Shown here: positions 43,029 to 51,464 of the stretch, one piece after another
Position numbering within the stretch: position 1 is the first letter of the stretch
How the letters are laid out: each line of letters starts with the position of its first letter
Source of the DNA: Verrucomicrobiia bacterium
GTDB lineage: Bacteria > Verrucomicrobiota > Verrucomicrobiia > Verrucomicrobiales > DEV007
DNA: 64,000 bases
Reading direction: 5' to 3'
Assembly: GCA_030427505.1 (NCBI GenBank)
Contig: JAUICH010000013.1
Span: forward strand, 91,826 to 155,825
Translations under genes and position numbers: made by a program
Notes under the pieces: model-generated
Database searches by the model: none
What the model was told of the DNA's origin: nothing
The model's input: only the letters and a program-made list of their open reading frames with translations

Positions 43029-44504
43029 ATGAACCTCCTGAAAACTTCCTGCCTCTTGTTCGCGCTCCTGGCGTGGACAGGCCTTTCCATCCAGGCGGAA
43101 GATAAGCCGAATGTCCTTTTCATCTTCGCGGACGACCAGACCTTTCACTCCATTCACGCGCTGGGGGAAGAGGGAATCGAGACGCCAAATCTCGACCGCC
43201 TGGCGGAACGGGGAACGACCTTTACCCATGCCTACAACATGGGCTCCTGGAGCGGCGCCGTCTGCGTGGCCAGCCGCCACATGCTGAATACCGGACTCTT
43301 TGTCTGGAAAGCCGAACAGGCCGCCAACGCGCTGCGCGGCAAGGGAGGCAAAAAAGAACAAGCGCCAGCTGAGACACCGAACTTCCAGGAGAAAGGCTGG
43401 ATGTGGAGCCAGCTCATGAAGAAGGCCGGTTACGATACCTACTTTACCGGCAAGTGGCATGTGCAGGCGAATGCGGAGAAGATTTTCGACGTGGCTCGCC
43501 ATGTCCGTCCCGGCATGCCGGCGCAGACTCCGGAAGGTTACAATCGCCCCATCCAGGGCCAGGAAGACGTCTGGAACCCGGCGGACCCTAAATTCGGCGG
43601 CTACTGGGAAGGTGGCAAGCACTGGAGCGAGGTGGTCGCGGACGACGCCACGGAATACCTGGGCATGGCTTCCAAGGATGAAGATCCTTTCTTCATGTAT
43701 ATCGCCTTCAACGCGCCTCACGATCCCCGCCAGTCGCCCCAGGAATACCTGGACAAGTACCCGGTGGAGAAAATGGCGGTGCCGGTCAATTTCCTGCCGG
43801 AGTATCCCTACAATGAAGGCATGAAAAGCGGCCGTGGCCTGCGGGATGAAAAACTGGCGCCCTTTCCCCGCACGGAATACGCCGTGAAAGTTCACCGGCG
43901 GGAATACTACTCCCTCATCACTCACCTGGACACCCAGGTGGGCCGCGTCCTGGATGCCCTGGAAGCTTCCGGCAAAGCGGACAACACCTACATCTTCTAC
44001 TCCGCCGACCACGGGTTGGCGGTGGGACATCATGGCCTGATTGGCAAACAGAACATGTTCGACCACAGCGTGCGCGTACCTCTCATGGTCGTGGGCCCGG
44101 GGATTCCGAAAGGAAAGCAGATCGACACCCGCGTTTACCTTCAGGACATCATGCGCACTTCGCTGGACCTGGCCAAAGCGGAGGTCCCCGAGCACGTCCA
44201 GTTCAAGAGCCTCATGCCCGCGATTGAAGGCAAGGAAGGTAGTGGCTATGACTCCATCTACGGCGCTTATCTGGACGGACAGCGTGCGGTCACCAATGGA
44301 GAATACAAGCTCATCCTCTATCCGCTGGTTCCCAAGGCCCTCCTATTCAACCTGAAAGAAGATCCCGAGGAAATGGAAAATCTTTTGGAAGATCCTCAGT
44401 ATGAGGCAAAAGCGAAGGAGCTTTTCCAGGATCTACTGAAGCTCAAGCCCGCCACGGGGGACGAGTTGGATTTCGAGAGTGCGTTCCCTGAGCTGAATGG
44501 GTAA
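43029..44504 (+). CDS. Secreted sulfatase
   Basis: A 491-residue S1-family sulfatase. The ATG at 43029 has AGGGG ten bases upstream, better than an ATG at 43020. Signal peptide is MNLLKTSCLLFALLAWTG (cleavage near QA-E). VLFIFADDQTFHSI is the first metal block and Cys79 in AVCVASRHMLNTG (C-x-A-x-R) is the formylglycine precursor. TGKWHVQ and FYSADHGLAVGHHGLIGKQN complete the active site. It lies 67 bases after the hybrid sensor kinase and may be controlled by it. Substrate is not determinable. Confidence 0.92.
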   Translation: MNLLKTSCLLFALLAWTGLSIQAEDKPNVLFIFADDQTFHSIHALGEEGIETPNLDRLAERGTTFTHAYNMGSWSGAVCVASRHMLNTGLFVWKAEQAANALRGKGGKKEQAPAETPNFQEKGWMWSQLMKKAGYDTYFTGKWHVQANAEKIFDVARHVRPGMPAQTPEGYNRPIQGQEDVWNPADPKFGGYWEGGKHWSEVVADDATEYLGMASKDEDPFFMYIAFNAPHDPRQSPQEYLDKYPVEKMAVPVNFLPEYPYNEGMKSGRGLRDEKLAPFPRTEYAVKVHRREYYSLITHLDTQVGRVLDALEASGKADNTYIFYSADHGLAVGHHGLIGKQNMFDHSVRVPLMVVGPGIPKGKQIDTRVYLQDIMRTSLDLAKAEVPEHVQFKSLMPAIEGKEGSGYDSIYGAYLDGQRAVTNGEYKLILYPLVPKALLFNLKEDPEEMENLLEDPQYEAKAKELFQDLLKLKPATGDELDFESAFPELNG

Positions 44505-44847
44505 GCGGGGCTCAATCAGCTCGAAGAGCTCTCGAGCTTGCGAATTTCCAGTTCCTGCCCGGATCGAGAAAACTGTCGCGCGGGCCCTGCTCTCAAAGCC
44601 GGTCGAAATCTCTACGGCCTGAAAGGCCGTCCGCACAAAGCGAAGGTGTTTGGGCCTGGATAGATTTTCGAGAAAGTAATGCGGGCTGAAGGCCCGCTCG
44701 CGAACTTCATAGAGCGAAGAGAATAGCCGTTTCCAAATTGCCAGAACGAGTCACGTTCGCGAGCGCCCTTTCAGGGCGCGGTTTGCGATGGGTTTGTGAT
44801 GAATTGATTAAGTTCACCAAGGAAGGAAAGCATTTCCTTCTCAAACC
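44505..44847. repeat. Intergenic region with three GAA-loop hairpins
   Basis: 343 bases without a gene. Three hairpins share a 7-bp stem closed by CT-GAA-AG: ACGGCCT-GAA-AGGCCGT (44614-44630), GCGGGCT-GAA-GGCCCGC (44681-44697) and GCGCCCT-TTC-AGGGCGC (44763-44779), the last being the same form on the opposite strand. A fourth dyad AGCTCGA/TCGAGCT lies at 44518-44538. The layout resembles REP-type extragenic palindromes. Confidence 0.7.
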
Positions 44848-45618
44848 TCACGAAAACGCCTGCCCCAGATCGGCCAGAATTTCCTGGCCGGTGATGGCTC
44901 GGCTGGCGGTTTGGCTGGACAGGAAGAGGGCCACCTGAGCCATGTCGCTGGGCTGGATCAGGTAAGGGATGCATTGCGTCTTGCGGAGGAAACGCTTTAC
45001 CGCCGGAGTCACGTATTGCTTGAGTTGCCGCTCCGTCATCACCCAGCCGGGAGAAATGGCGTTCACTCGGATGTTTCGCGGCCCCAGCTCGCGGGAAAGC
45101 GTGCGGGTCAGGCCCACAATGCCGGCTTTTGTGGCCACGTAGGCAGACATCTCAGTTGGCGCGATGTGAAAAGTGACGGAGGAGAAATTGATGATCGAGC
45201 CGCCGCGTTTCGGGTTCATGCGGGGAGCCACCTCGCGGCAGGTTAGCGCCATGGCCCGGAGGTTCAGGGCGAAGAGGTCGTCCCATTCCGCCATGGTGAT
45301 TTGGTCCAGGGGGATGCGCGGGTCCCGCGCCGCGTTGTTGATGAGCACATCGATGCCGTCCGGTGAGGCGGCGGCCACTTTTTCCACCCAGCGGATGACC
45401 TGAACCTCGCGCCGCAAATCCACTTTGCTGAAGTGCGTGTGCCGGCCAATCTTCGCCGCCAACTGGTGGCCGGCTTCCAGGTCCACGTCGCAGAAATACA
45501 CTTCGGCCTCCTGCGCGGCAAAGGTTTCCACCATGGCTTCGCCAATGCCGTTGGCGCCGCCGGTGATGATGACAGTTCGTTTCTTAAGATCCGGGTAATG
45601 AGGGAGAGGGCTTGTCAT
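44848..45618 (-). CDS. Short-chain dehydrogenase/reductase (SDR)
   Basis: A 256-residue classical SDR. The NAD(P)-binding motif TGGANGIGE is near residue 19, NNAA at about 94 and catalytic Ser147, Tyr160 and Lys164 (SAYVATK) are present. The C-terminal GQEILADLG is a typical ending. Its substrate cannot be told from sequence. The start at 45618 overlaps the end of the antiporter gene by 35 bases, so the two minus-strand genes are cotranscribed. Confidence 0.9.
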   Translation of the reverse strand: MTSPLPHYPDLKKRTVIITGGANGIGEAMVETFAAQEAEVYFCDVDLEAGHQLAAKIGRHTHFSKVDLRREVQVIRWVEKVAAASPDGIDVLINNAARDPRIPLDQITMAEWDDLFALNLRAMALTCREVAPRMNPKRGGSIINFSSVTFHIAPTEMSAYVATKAGIVGLTRTLSRELGPRNIRVNAISPGWVMTERQLKQYVTPAVKRFLRKTQCIPYLIQPSDMAQVALFLSSQTASRAITGQEILADLGQAFS

Positions 45619-47440
45619 CCGATTTCTTTTCCTGCTTGGCTTCCTCCACTTTCTGCCGCGGGACCATGGCGATGAGGATGTCGCCTTTCGAGGGGGGCGA
45701 AAGCTCTTCTACCTGCACGTAGAGGTTCTTGTCAGTACGGATTTGAAAAAGGATCAGGCTCTCCGGTTCGTACTGTTCGCGGAAATGCTTCAGCGAATAG
45801 GTCTCGGTAATCTGGATCTTCTTGATCGCCGCCTCTTCAGTCTCCATGCGGGACAACTCCTGGAAGGTCAGCGCGGGCTGAAACAGGTAGCGTGCCGTGA
45901 GATCCGTCTGCACCCGGTGGCGGGGACTGTCATCCGTGGAGCCCGCCTTCAATTGGAAGACATTGGAACGCCCCAGGATGTGGCTGAAGGCGATGCAGGC
46001 CATGGAGTTTACGTTGTCGTTCGGGGTGATGGCCAGGAGCCGTCCGATGCCGGAGTAGTCTGTTTCCTCCGTGGCGGTTTCGGAAAGGATGCTGGCGTTC
46101 AAGGTGGGTATGCCGCGCATCCGCGCCTTGGAGGTGCGCACGTAGTTGGAGTCGATCATGAGGACCCGGAAGCCGAGTTCCTGGATCAGGACCGCGGCCT
46201 CGATCGCCCAGGGGGTAATGCCTCCGAAGACCAGGCCCTGCGGCCGCTTCGAAGCCAGCTCCAGATAACGCGCCAGCGGACCGGCCAGCAGGCCGTAGAA
46301 TGCCACGGTGGCGACAATGACCGTGTAGATGACTGGGACGAATTCCAGGAACTCGGCAGGCATTTCCGTACCCTCATGGTGCTTGGCCAGTTCCAGGCCG
46401 AATACGGCGGACACGGCGGCGGCCACGATGCCGCGTGGCGCCATCAGGCTCAGGTAGAGCTTTTCCTTGGTGGTCAGCTTTGTCTTGTAGGTGGAGATGA
46501 AGACAGAGGCCGGCCGGACGACGATCACCAGCAAGGCAAAGAGCAACAGCGATTTCGCCCACACCGCCGCCAGATCTTCCAAATGAATCCGTCCCGCCAG
46601 GATGATGAACAGGCAACTGATCAGCAGGATGCGGAGGTTTTCTTTGAATTCGATGATGTGGCGGACCTTTACGTCCTTCCGGTTGCCCAGGAAAATGCCT
46701 AACAAAGTCACCGTCAGCAGGCCGGACTCCGGCTCCAGCCAATTCGACACCGCAAAGACACCCAGCCCGATGGAGAGGATGACGACGCTTTGCAGGAAGT
46801 CCGGTATCCAGTGCTTCCGCAGGAGGACGGAAACCCCTTTGGCCACGAAATAACCCAGGGCAAAGCCGACGGCCAGGACCTTGGCCAGGGACACGATGAC
46901 CTCCACCGTGTTACCGCTCTTGTCCGAAAAGAGCGCCTGATACACCAGCACGGCCAGGATGGCGCCGATGGGGTCGATCACGATGCCTTCCCACTTCAGG
47001 ACGGAGCCGATCTTCTGAGCGGGCTTCACGGTGCGGAGCAGGGGACCGATGACCGTGGGGCCGGTGACCACCAGGATGGCCCCCAACAGGGCGCACAACT
47101 GCCAGGAAAAGCCCAGCGTCAGCCGTGCCGCGATGATGGTGAGTCCCCAGGACAGCAGGGCGCCCCAGGTGACGAGGCGATAAATCGGACGCCCAGCTTC
47201 CTTCAGTTCCCGGTAGTGGAGCGTCAGACCACCCTCCAGCAGAATGACTCCCACCGACATGGAGACCAGCGCGAAGAGCGTTTCCTCTTGAAAGTAGTCA
47301 TCCGTGTTTACCACCAAGCCCAGGCCAAACCCGAAGGCCAAGAGCAACAGGATCGATGGCAGGCGCAACCTCCAGGCCAGCCATTGGGCGAACATCCCGA
47401 GAAACAGGATGGTTGAGAAGTAAAGCAGGCGTTCTTCCAT
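45584..47440 (-). CDS. CPA1-family sodium(potassium)/proton antiporter with RCK-like domain
   Basis: A 618-residue transporter. About 12 membrane helices form the N-terminal 400 residues, with VGVILLEGGLTL, GAILVVTGPTVIGPLLRT and the EGIVIDPIGAILA motif of NhaP-type CPA1 exchangers, with the conserved DP in the transport core. Residues about 405-560 form a TrkA-N/RCK-like nucleotide-binding domain (FGGITPWAIEAAVLIQELGFRVLMID). The tail is charged and disordered. It probably exports Na+ or K+ in exchange for protons and is ligand-gated. It follows the GNAT gene by three bases. Confidence 0.9.
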   Translation of the reverse strand: MEERLLYFSTILFLGMFAQWLAWRLRLPSILLLLAFGFGLGLVVNTDDYFQEETLFALVSMSVGVILLEGGLTLHYRELKEAGRPIYRLVTWGALLSWGLTIIAARLTLGFSWQLCALLGAILVVTGPTVIGPLLRTVKPAQKIGSVLKWEGIVIDPIGAILAVLVYQALFSDKSGNTVEVIVSLAKVLAVGFALGYFVAKGVSVLLRKHWIPDFLQSVVILSIGLGVFAVSNWLEPESGLLTVTLLGIFLGNRKDVKVRHIIEFKENLRILLISCLFIILAGRIHLEDLAAVWAKSLLLFALLVIVVRPASVFISTYKTKLTTKEKLYLSLMAPRGIVAAAVSAVFGLELAKHHEGTEMPAEFLEFVPVIYTVIVATVAFYGLLAGPLARYLELASKRPQGLVFGGITPWAIEAAVLIQELGFRVLMIDSNYVRTSKARMRGIPTLNASILSETATEETDYSGIGRLLAITPNDNVNSMACIAFSHILGRSNVFQLKAGSTDDSPRHRVQTDLTARYLFQPALTFQELSRMETEEAAIKKIQITETYSLKHFREQYEPESLILFQIRTDKNLYVQVEELSPPSKGDILIAMVPRQKVEEAKQEKKSDDKPSPSLPGS

Positions 47441-47443
47441 TTA

Positions 47444-47926
47444 TCAGGGAGCGAGACTGATACGTCCGCCATAAGGCCCGGGAGCCGATTCCGCAATCGG
47501 AATAGCGCCCACGGTTGTCTGATAGTATTCGTCCACCCCTGATCCGCCGATGATGGCGTAGGCGTAGCCTTCTTCTTTCAGGGCGTGCAAACACCTGAGC
47601 AGGAGCGCGGCGCCGGCGCCTTTCCCACGCCACTCCTTGGCCACCCCGGTCGGCCCGAAGAACCCCTTGAACGTGGCGTCATAACACGCGAAGCCGACGA
47701 TCCGGGACGCTTCATCCAGCGCCACGAAACACGAAATGGGGTGCCCTGAGAACGTCATCTCAACCTCGCTCGCCCACCGGTCGCTGAAGTGCGTGGTCAC
47801 CCAGCCCATGACCAGGTGCCGTTCCAGGGCCAGCGGACGGTGCAGCCGGATTCCTGCCGCGTTGAGCTTTTCCTCCGCCGGTGCGAGAGGGGGAAGCGCG
47901 TAAAGTTTTACCAGCAGGTCAGGCAT
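47444..47926 (-). CDS. GNAT family N-acetyltransferase
   Basis: A 160-residue GNAT protein beginning at the ATG at 47926 (MPDLLVKLYALPPL); an in-frame TTG nine bases upstream is not favoured. The acetyl-CoA-binding block is VAKEWRGKGAGAALLLRCLHALKEEGYAYAIIG, the Q/RxxGxG/A motif. The substrate is unknown. It ends three bases before the antiporter start on the same strand, so it is probably the first gene of the three-gene acetyltransferase-antiporter-SDR operon. Confidence 0.8.
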   Translation of the reverse strand: MPDLLVKLYALPPLAPAEEKLNAAGIRLHRPLALERHLVMGWVTTHFSDRWASEVEMTFSGHPISCFVALDEASRIVGFACYDATFKGFFGPTGVAKEWRGKGAGAALLLRCLHALKEEGYAYAIIGGSGVDEYYQTTVGAIPIAESAPGPYGGRISLAP

Positions 47927-48137
47927 CGTGGGCAATCAGAGGGGAAGAACTTTGAATCAGGAGGGGACTCAAGGCAATGGGTTGATCTTGCGGAATCACA
48001 TGGTGGGATGCTTGCAGAAAATTCCCTTCCCTTCCAGCGCAGTAAACGAGCCAGTCTGGATCGACGAAAAGTTGATATTGAAGATGCGGTCTTCGTTGAA
48101 GACGTTCACCGATCCGGTCCGGGTTTGACTACACGTA

Positions 48138-48794
48138 CTACACGTTTTCCTCTTCATCCGGAGCGTGCCGGTGCAGCCAGTTTAGCAGGTCTTCGCTCCA
48201 GGCCGCGAAGATCCACAGGACCAGGGTAGGCACGTAGGCGATCCAGATTCGTAAATTGAAGAGATGCTTGATGCCCTCTTTGATGGCTTCTGCCTGCTCC
48301 TCGGACGGTTCGGCATCGGCCAGACCCTTGATAAACTCATAAGTCCGGGGCAGCAGGTAGCCGTAAACGGCGACTTCGATGGAGACCGCAATCAACACGG
48401 CCAGGGCCGCGATGGCTGCCATTCGCCGCCGGACCCAAGCCAGGGGCGAGTCGAAGACACAGTTCACCAGTTTGGCCACGGACAGCCAGGCAATGGCTTC
48501 GTAGGGAAAGAGGTTCTTCGGACCGCGCAGGGCCCAGATACCGAAAGCCACACAGCCGAGCACGAGCGGCACCAGGGCCCAGCGGACGCCGCGTTTGTCT
48601 GCGTCACTCAGAGCGTAGCGACCGGTCTTGGTGGTCATCAGCACCAGGTTGAAAAGAGGCTCGGAAGCCAGGATCATCGCGAAGACAAAGTAGATGAGGA
48701 CCTTTAGAGCGTTTCCGGCGAGGATCAGGGGCTCGGCTTCGGAGCTCAGTAGCCGAGTGCTCAGCCACTGAACCGTGACGGCTCCGCACAACAC
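48138..48794 (-). CDS. C-terminal membrane part of a frameshifted TPR protein
   Basis: A 218-residue reading with four or five membrane helices: VLIYFVFAMILASEPLFNLVLMT, then WALVPLVLGCVAFGIWALRG, AAIAALAVLIAVSIEVAVYGYLL and WIAYVPTLVLWIFAAW. It is one base out of frame with the TPR gene upstream and the protein sequence continues that family naturally if one base is removed at TTTCCCC (48804-48810). The GTG at 48794 is therefore unlikely to be a true start. TPR proteins with a C-terminal membrane region are common in this group. It belongs with the next entry; together they would give about 450 residues. Confidence 0.7.
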   Translation of the reverse strand: MLCGAVTVQWLSTRLLSSEAEPLILAGNALKVLIYFVFAMILASEPLFNLVLMTTKTGRYALSDADKRGVRWALVPLVLGCVAFGIWALRGPKNLFPYEAIAWLSVAKLVNCVFDSPLAWVRRRMAAIAALAVLIAVSIEVAVYGYLLPRTYEFIKGLADAEPSEEQAEAIKEGIKHLFNLRIWIAYVPTLVLWIFAAWSEDLLNWLHRHAPDEEENV

Positions 48795-49491
48795 GACCCA
48801 CCAGGGGAAACCGAAGGAGCCAGCCGGCCAGCGGGTTCTTCAGCTTCAGGGCCTGAACGAGTCCCATGCGGGCATCGGCGTTTTCCGGGGTGATGCGGAG
48901 CGCTTCCACGAAGTGTCGCTCCGCTCCCGTGCCGTCTCCGGCCTGAAGCAACACCCAACCCCGGGCGCAGTGGTTGTCGGCGTCTTCCGGGCCGTCGCTC
49001 AGGAGAGAGACGGATTCCTGGTCGGCTTCTTCTTCCCGGCCCATCTTGCCCAGAATGATGCTGCGGAAGAAACGGCAGGTCTCGTTTTCCGGGTCCAGAG
49101 CCAGCCCCGCGTCCAGAGATTCCAGCGCTTCCTTTTGCTTCGACAAATCAAACAGGAGCCGCCCCTGGAGGGCAAAGTACTCGGCATCGTAGGGATCCAG
49201 CTTGAGGGCTTCGCGGATGGCGGTCAGTCCCTCCTTGGGCTTTTTCCGTTCGAGGAGGATAGCGGCCAGAATGTAGAAGGCGAAATCGGAATCCGGCTCC
49301 AATGAGATCGCTTGGCGGGCGGCCTCCTCGGCCTGCCGGGGGCGGTTCTGCCGTAACTGGGAGATGGCCAGCAGGACGAAGGCGTAGGCATCGTCAATTT
49401 CCTCCGCGAGATGCTCCCGGATGGCGGCCTCCGCTTCTGGGAAGCGGCTCTGGTCGATCAGGAGTTTTATCTTGGCGTAACGAAGGTCCAT
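48604..49491 (-). CDS. N-terminal TPR part of the frameshifted membrane protein
   Basis: A 295-residue reading. Residues 1-227 contain several TPR-type repeats (AEAAIREHLAEEIDDAYAFVLLAISQLRQNRP, EEAARQAISLEPDSDFAFYILAAILLERKKP, GLTAIREALKLDPYDAEYFALQGRLLFDL, ALESLDAGLALDPENETCRFFRSIIL). After Leu-Lys-Asn-Pro-Leu, the normal family continuation is a membrane region. At Phe228 the frame shifts by one base at TTTCCCC, and the remaining residues are out-of-frame noise. A +1 shift at CCC-C restores the membrane part on 48138-48794. The cause could be a sequencing error, a mutation or programmed shifting. Confidence 0.75.
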   Translation of the reverse strand: MDLRYAKIKLLIDQSRFPEAEAAIREHLAEEIDDAYAFVLLAISQLRQNRPRQAEEAARQAISLEPDSDFAFYILAAILLERKKPKEGLTAIREALKLDPYDAEYFALQGRLLFDLSKQKEALESLDAGLALDPENETCRFFRSIILGKMGREEEADQESVSLLSDGPEDADNHCARGWVLLQAGDGTGAERHFVEALRITPENADARMGLVQALKLKNPLAGWLLRFPLVGRVVRSRHGSVAEHSATELRSRAPDPRRKRSKGPHLLCLRDDPGFRASFQPGADDHQDRSLRSE

Positions 49492-49611
49492 GAAAAGAGA
49501 CGCGAAGTCCGGAGCAGACTCCAGTCATCCGGCCCCGAATTCAAGCCTTCATGGGTGCCGGGCTTGACATCCGGGTTCGGGAAAGCTTCGTTTTGGGTGC
49601 CCGAGGACGGC

Positions 49612-51057
49612 TTAGTAGATCAGGTCTCGCCAGTTTACAGCCTGTTCGTAGGCGTGCGCGGCGCGGAGGATGTCGCCTTCGCCGAAGGCTTTGCCCAGGA
49701 GTTGCAGGCCCACGGGCAGGGGCGTGCCTTCGGTGTTCACCAAGCCACAGGGAACGCTGATGCCGCAGACGCCGGAGAGGTTTGCCGCCAGGGTGTAGAT
49801 GTCCGCCAAGTACATCTGGAGCGGGTCGTCACTGCGGTCGCCGATCTTGAACGCCGGGGTGGGACAGACGGGGGAGGCGATGACATCCACCTTTTTGAAG
49901 GCTTCGGTGAAGTCTTCCCGGATGCGGGTGCGGACCTTCTGAGCCTGCACGTAGTAGGCATCGTGATAGCCGGAACTGAGGACGTAGGTGCCCAGGATGA
50001 TACGCCGCTTCACTTCGTCGCCAAAACCTTCTTCCCGGGACCGGCGGTAGTGGTCCAGGAGATCGGTGGGGTTTTCCGCGCGGTGCCCGTAACGGACGCC
50101 GTCGAAGCGGGCGAGGTTTGCGGAAGCTTCCGCCGGGGCAATGATGTAGTAGACCGCCAGGGCGTATTCGGTGTGAGGCAGGGATATTTCCACCGTCTCC
50201 GCGCCGGCCGCTTCCAGTTGGGCGATGGCTTTTTCCACCGCCTGGCGGACGCCGGCGTCGAGACCTTCGGCGAAGTATTCTTTGGGCAGGCCGATCTTGA
50301 GGCCCTTCACATCGCCGGTGAGGCCGGAGAGGTAGTTGGGCACTTCCTGGTTCACGCTGGTGGAATCGAAGCGGTCGTGTCCCGCGATGGCGCGCAGCAG
50401 GAGGGCGCTGTCTTTCACCGTTTTCGTGATGGGGCCGATCTGGTCCAGCGAAGACGCGAAGGCCACCAGGCCGTAGCGGGAAACGCGGCCGTAGGTGGGC
50501 TTCAGCCCCACGCAGCCGCAGTGCGACGCGGGCTGGCGGATGGAGCCGCCGGTATCCGAGCCAAGAGCCGCGATAGCCGTGTCCGCCGCCACCACGAGGG
50601 CGGAGCCACCGCTGGAGCCACCGGGAATCCGGGTGGGGTCCCAGGGATTTTTCGCGGGCTGAATGCCGGAGTTTTCGTTGGAAGACCCCATGGCGAACTC
50701 GTCCATGTTTGTGCGGCCAAAGGGAATCGCTCCGGCCTCCCGCAGGCGGGTGATGACGGTGGCGTCATAGGGCGAGGTGTATTTGCCGGCCAGGATCTTG
50801 GACGCACAACTGCACGGCTGGCCTTTGACGTTGATGAGGTCCTTGATGGCGATGGGGACACCACCCAGCGGCAGGCTGGGGTCGGCGGTCTCTGCCTCGG
50901 CCAGCGCGGAATCCAGGTCGTGGCTCAGGTAGCCGCCCAGGTCGCCGTCCTTTGCCTCGATAGCGGCGGCCAGGGATTGCACGGCGTCTTTCGGCGTAAG
51001 TTCCCCGGCCTTGTAGGCGGTGCGGAGCTGGGAGATCGTGAGTTTGCAAGGATCCAT
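49612..51057 (-). CDS. gatA: Aspartyl/glutamyl-tRNA amidotransferase subunit A
   Basis: A 481-residue amidase-signature protein. Catalytic Lys72 (IAIKDL), cis-Ser148 (GGSSGGS) and nucleophile Ser172 (TGGSIRQPA) are all in place with the right spacing. GatA hydrolyses glutamine to ammonia in the GatCAB complex, which turns Glu-tRNA(Gln) or Asp-tRNA(Asn) into the amidated form. The gene lies 59 bases after gatC; gatB is not in the window. Confidence 0.95.
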   Translation of the reverse strand: MDPCKLTISQLRTAYKAGELTPKDAVQSLAAAIEAKDGDLGGYLSHDLDSALAEAETADPSLPLGGVPIAIKDLINVKGQPCSCASKILAGKYTSPYDATVITRLREAGAIPFGRTNMDEFAMGSSNENSGIQPAKNPWDPTRIPGGSSGGSALVVAADTAIAALGSDTGGSIRQPASHCGCVGLKPTYGRVSRYGLVAFASSLDQIGPITKTVKDSALLLRAIAGHDRFDSTSVNQEVPNYLSGLTGDVKGLKIGLPKEYFAEGLDAGVRQAVEKAIAQLEAAGAETVEISLPHTEYALAVYYIIAPAEASANLARFDGVRYGHRAENPTDLLDHYRRSREEGFGDEVKRRIILGTYVLSSGYHDAYYVQAQKVRTRIREDFTEAFKKVDVIASPVCPTPAFKIGDRSDDPLQMYLADIYTLAANLSGVCGISVPCGLVNTEGTPLPVGLQLLGKAFGEGDILRAAHAYEQAVNWRDLIY

Positions 51058-51116
51058 GAAAAGAAAAAACGGGGCGGAAGGAAAATCTGGGCGATGGAAA
51101 TAGAGGCGGTCCGTTG

Positions 51117-51404
51117 CTATTCCACAATCTTCGTTACGCGGAACTGGTCATGGGAGCGCTGTGGGGCATTGCTGAGGGCTTCCTCCTGAGAAAGGCGCCG
51201 GTCCGGTTCCACCGCGTCTTCCCGCATGACGTCATAGACCGGGTTCGCGTGAGCCGTGGCCTGAATGCCGGAGACATCCACCTCCTGGAGTTTTTCCATG
51301 TGATCGAGAATCTGGCCCAGTTGAGACTGGTATTTCTCGATTTCCTCCTCAGTGAGTTGAAGGCGGGCCAGTTCGGCCACGTAGCGGACGTTCAGGTCGG
51401 ACAT
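51117..51404 (-). CDS. gatC: Aspartyl/glutamyl-tRNA amidotransferase subunit C
   Basis: A 95-residue GatC. The start at the ATG at 51404 ([21 protein letters not shown]) matches the family; a longer in-frame extension has no support. [38 protein letters not shown] is the family core. GatC stabilises GatA within GatCAB. It sits between the large PVC cytochrome gene and gatA on the same strand. Confidence 0.93.
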   Translation of the reverse strand: MSDLNVRYVAELARLQLTEEEIEKYQSQLGQILDHMEKLQEVDVSGIQATAHANPVYDVMREDAVEPDRRLSQEEALSNAPQRSHDQFRVTKIVE

Positions 51405-51464
51405 GATGGATGGTGAAAAGAAAGAGTAACAGAACCGGATGAGAGGGAAGAGCAAGCGAAAGCC

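Noticed and set aside
49411..51189. A 592-codon plus-strand frame opposite gatA
   Set aside because: The minus-strand gatA has all catalytic residues, and this frame has no domain or start signal.
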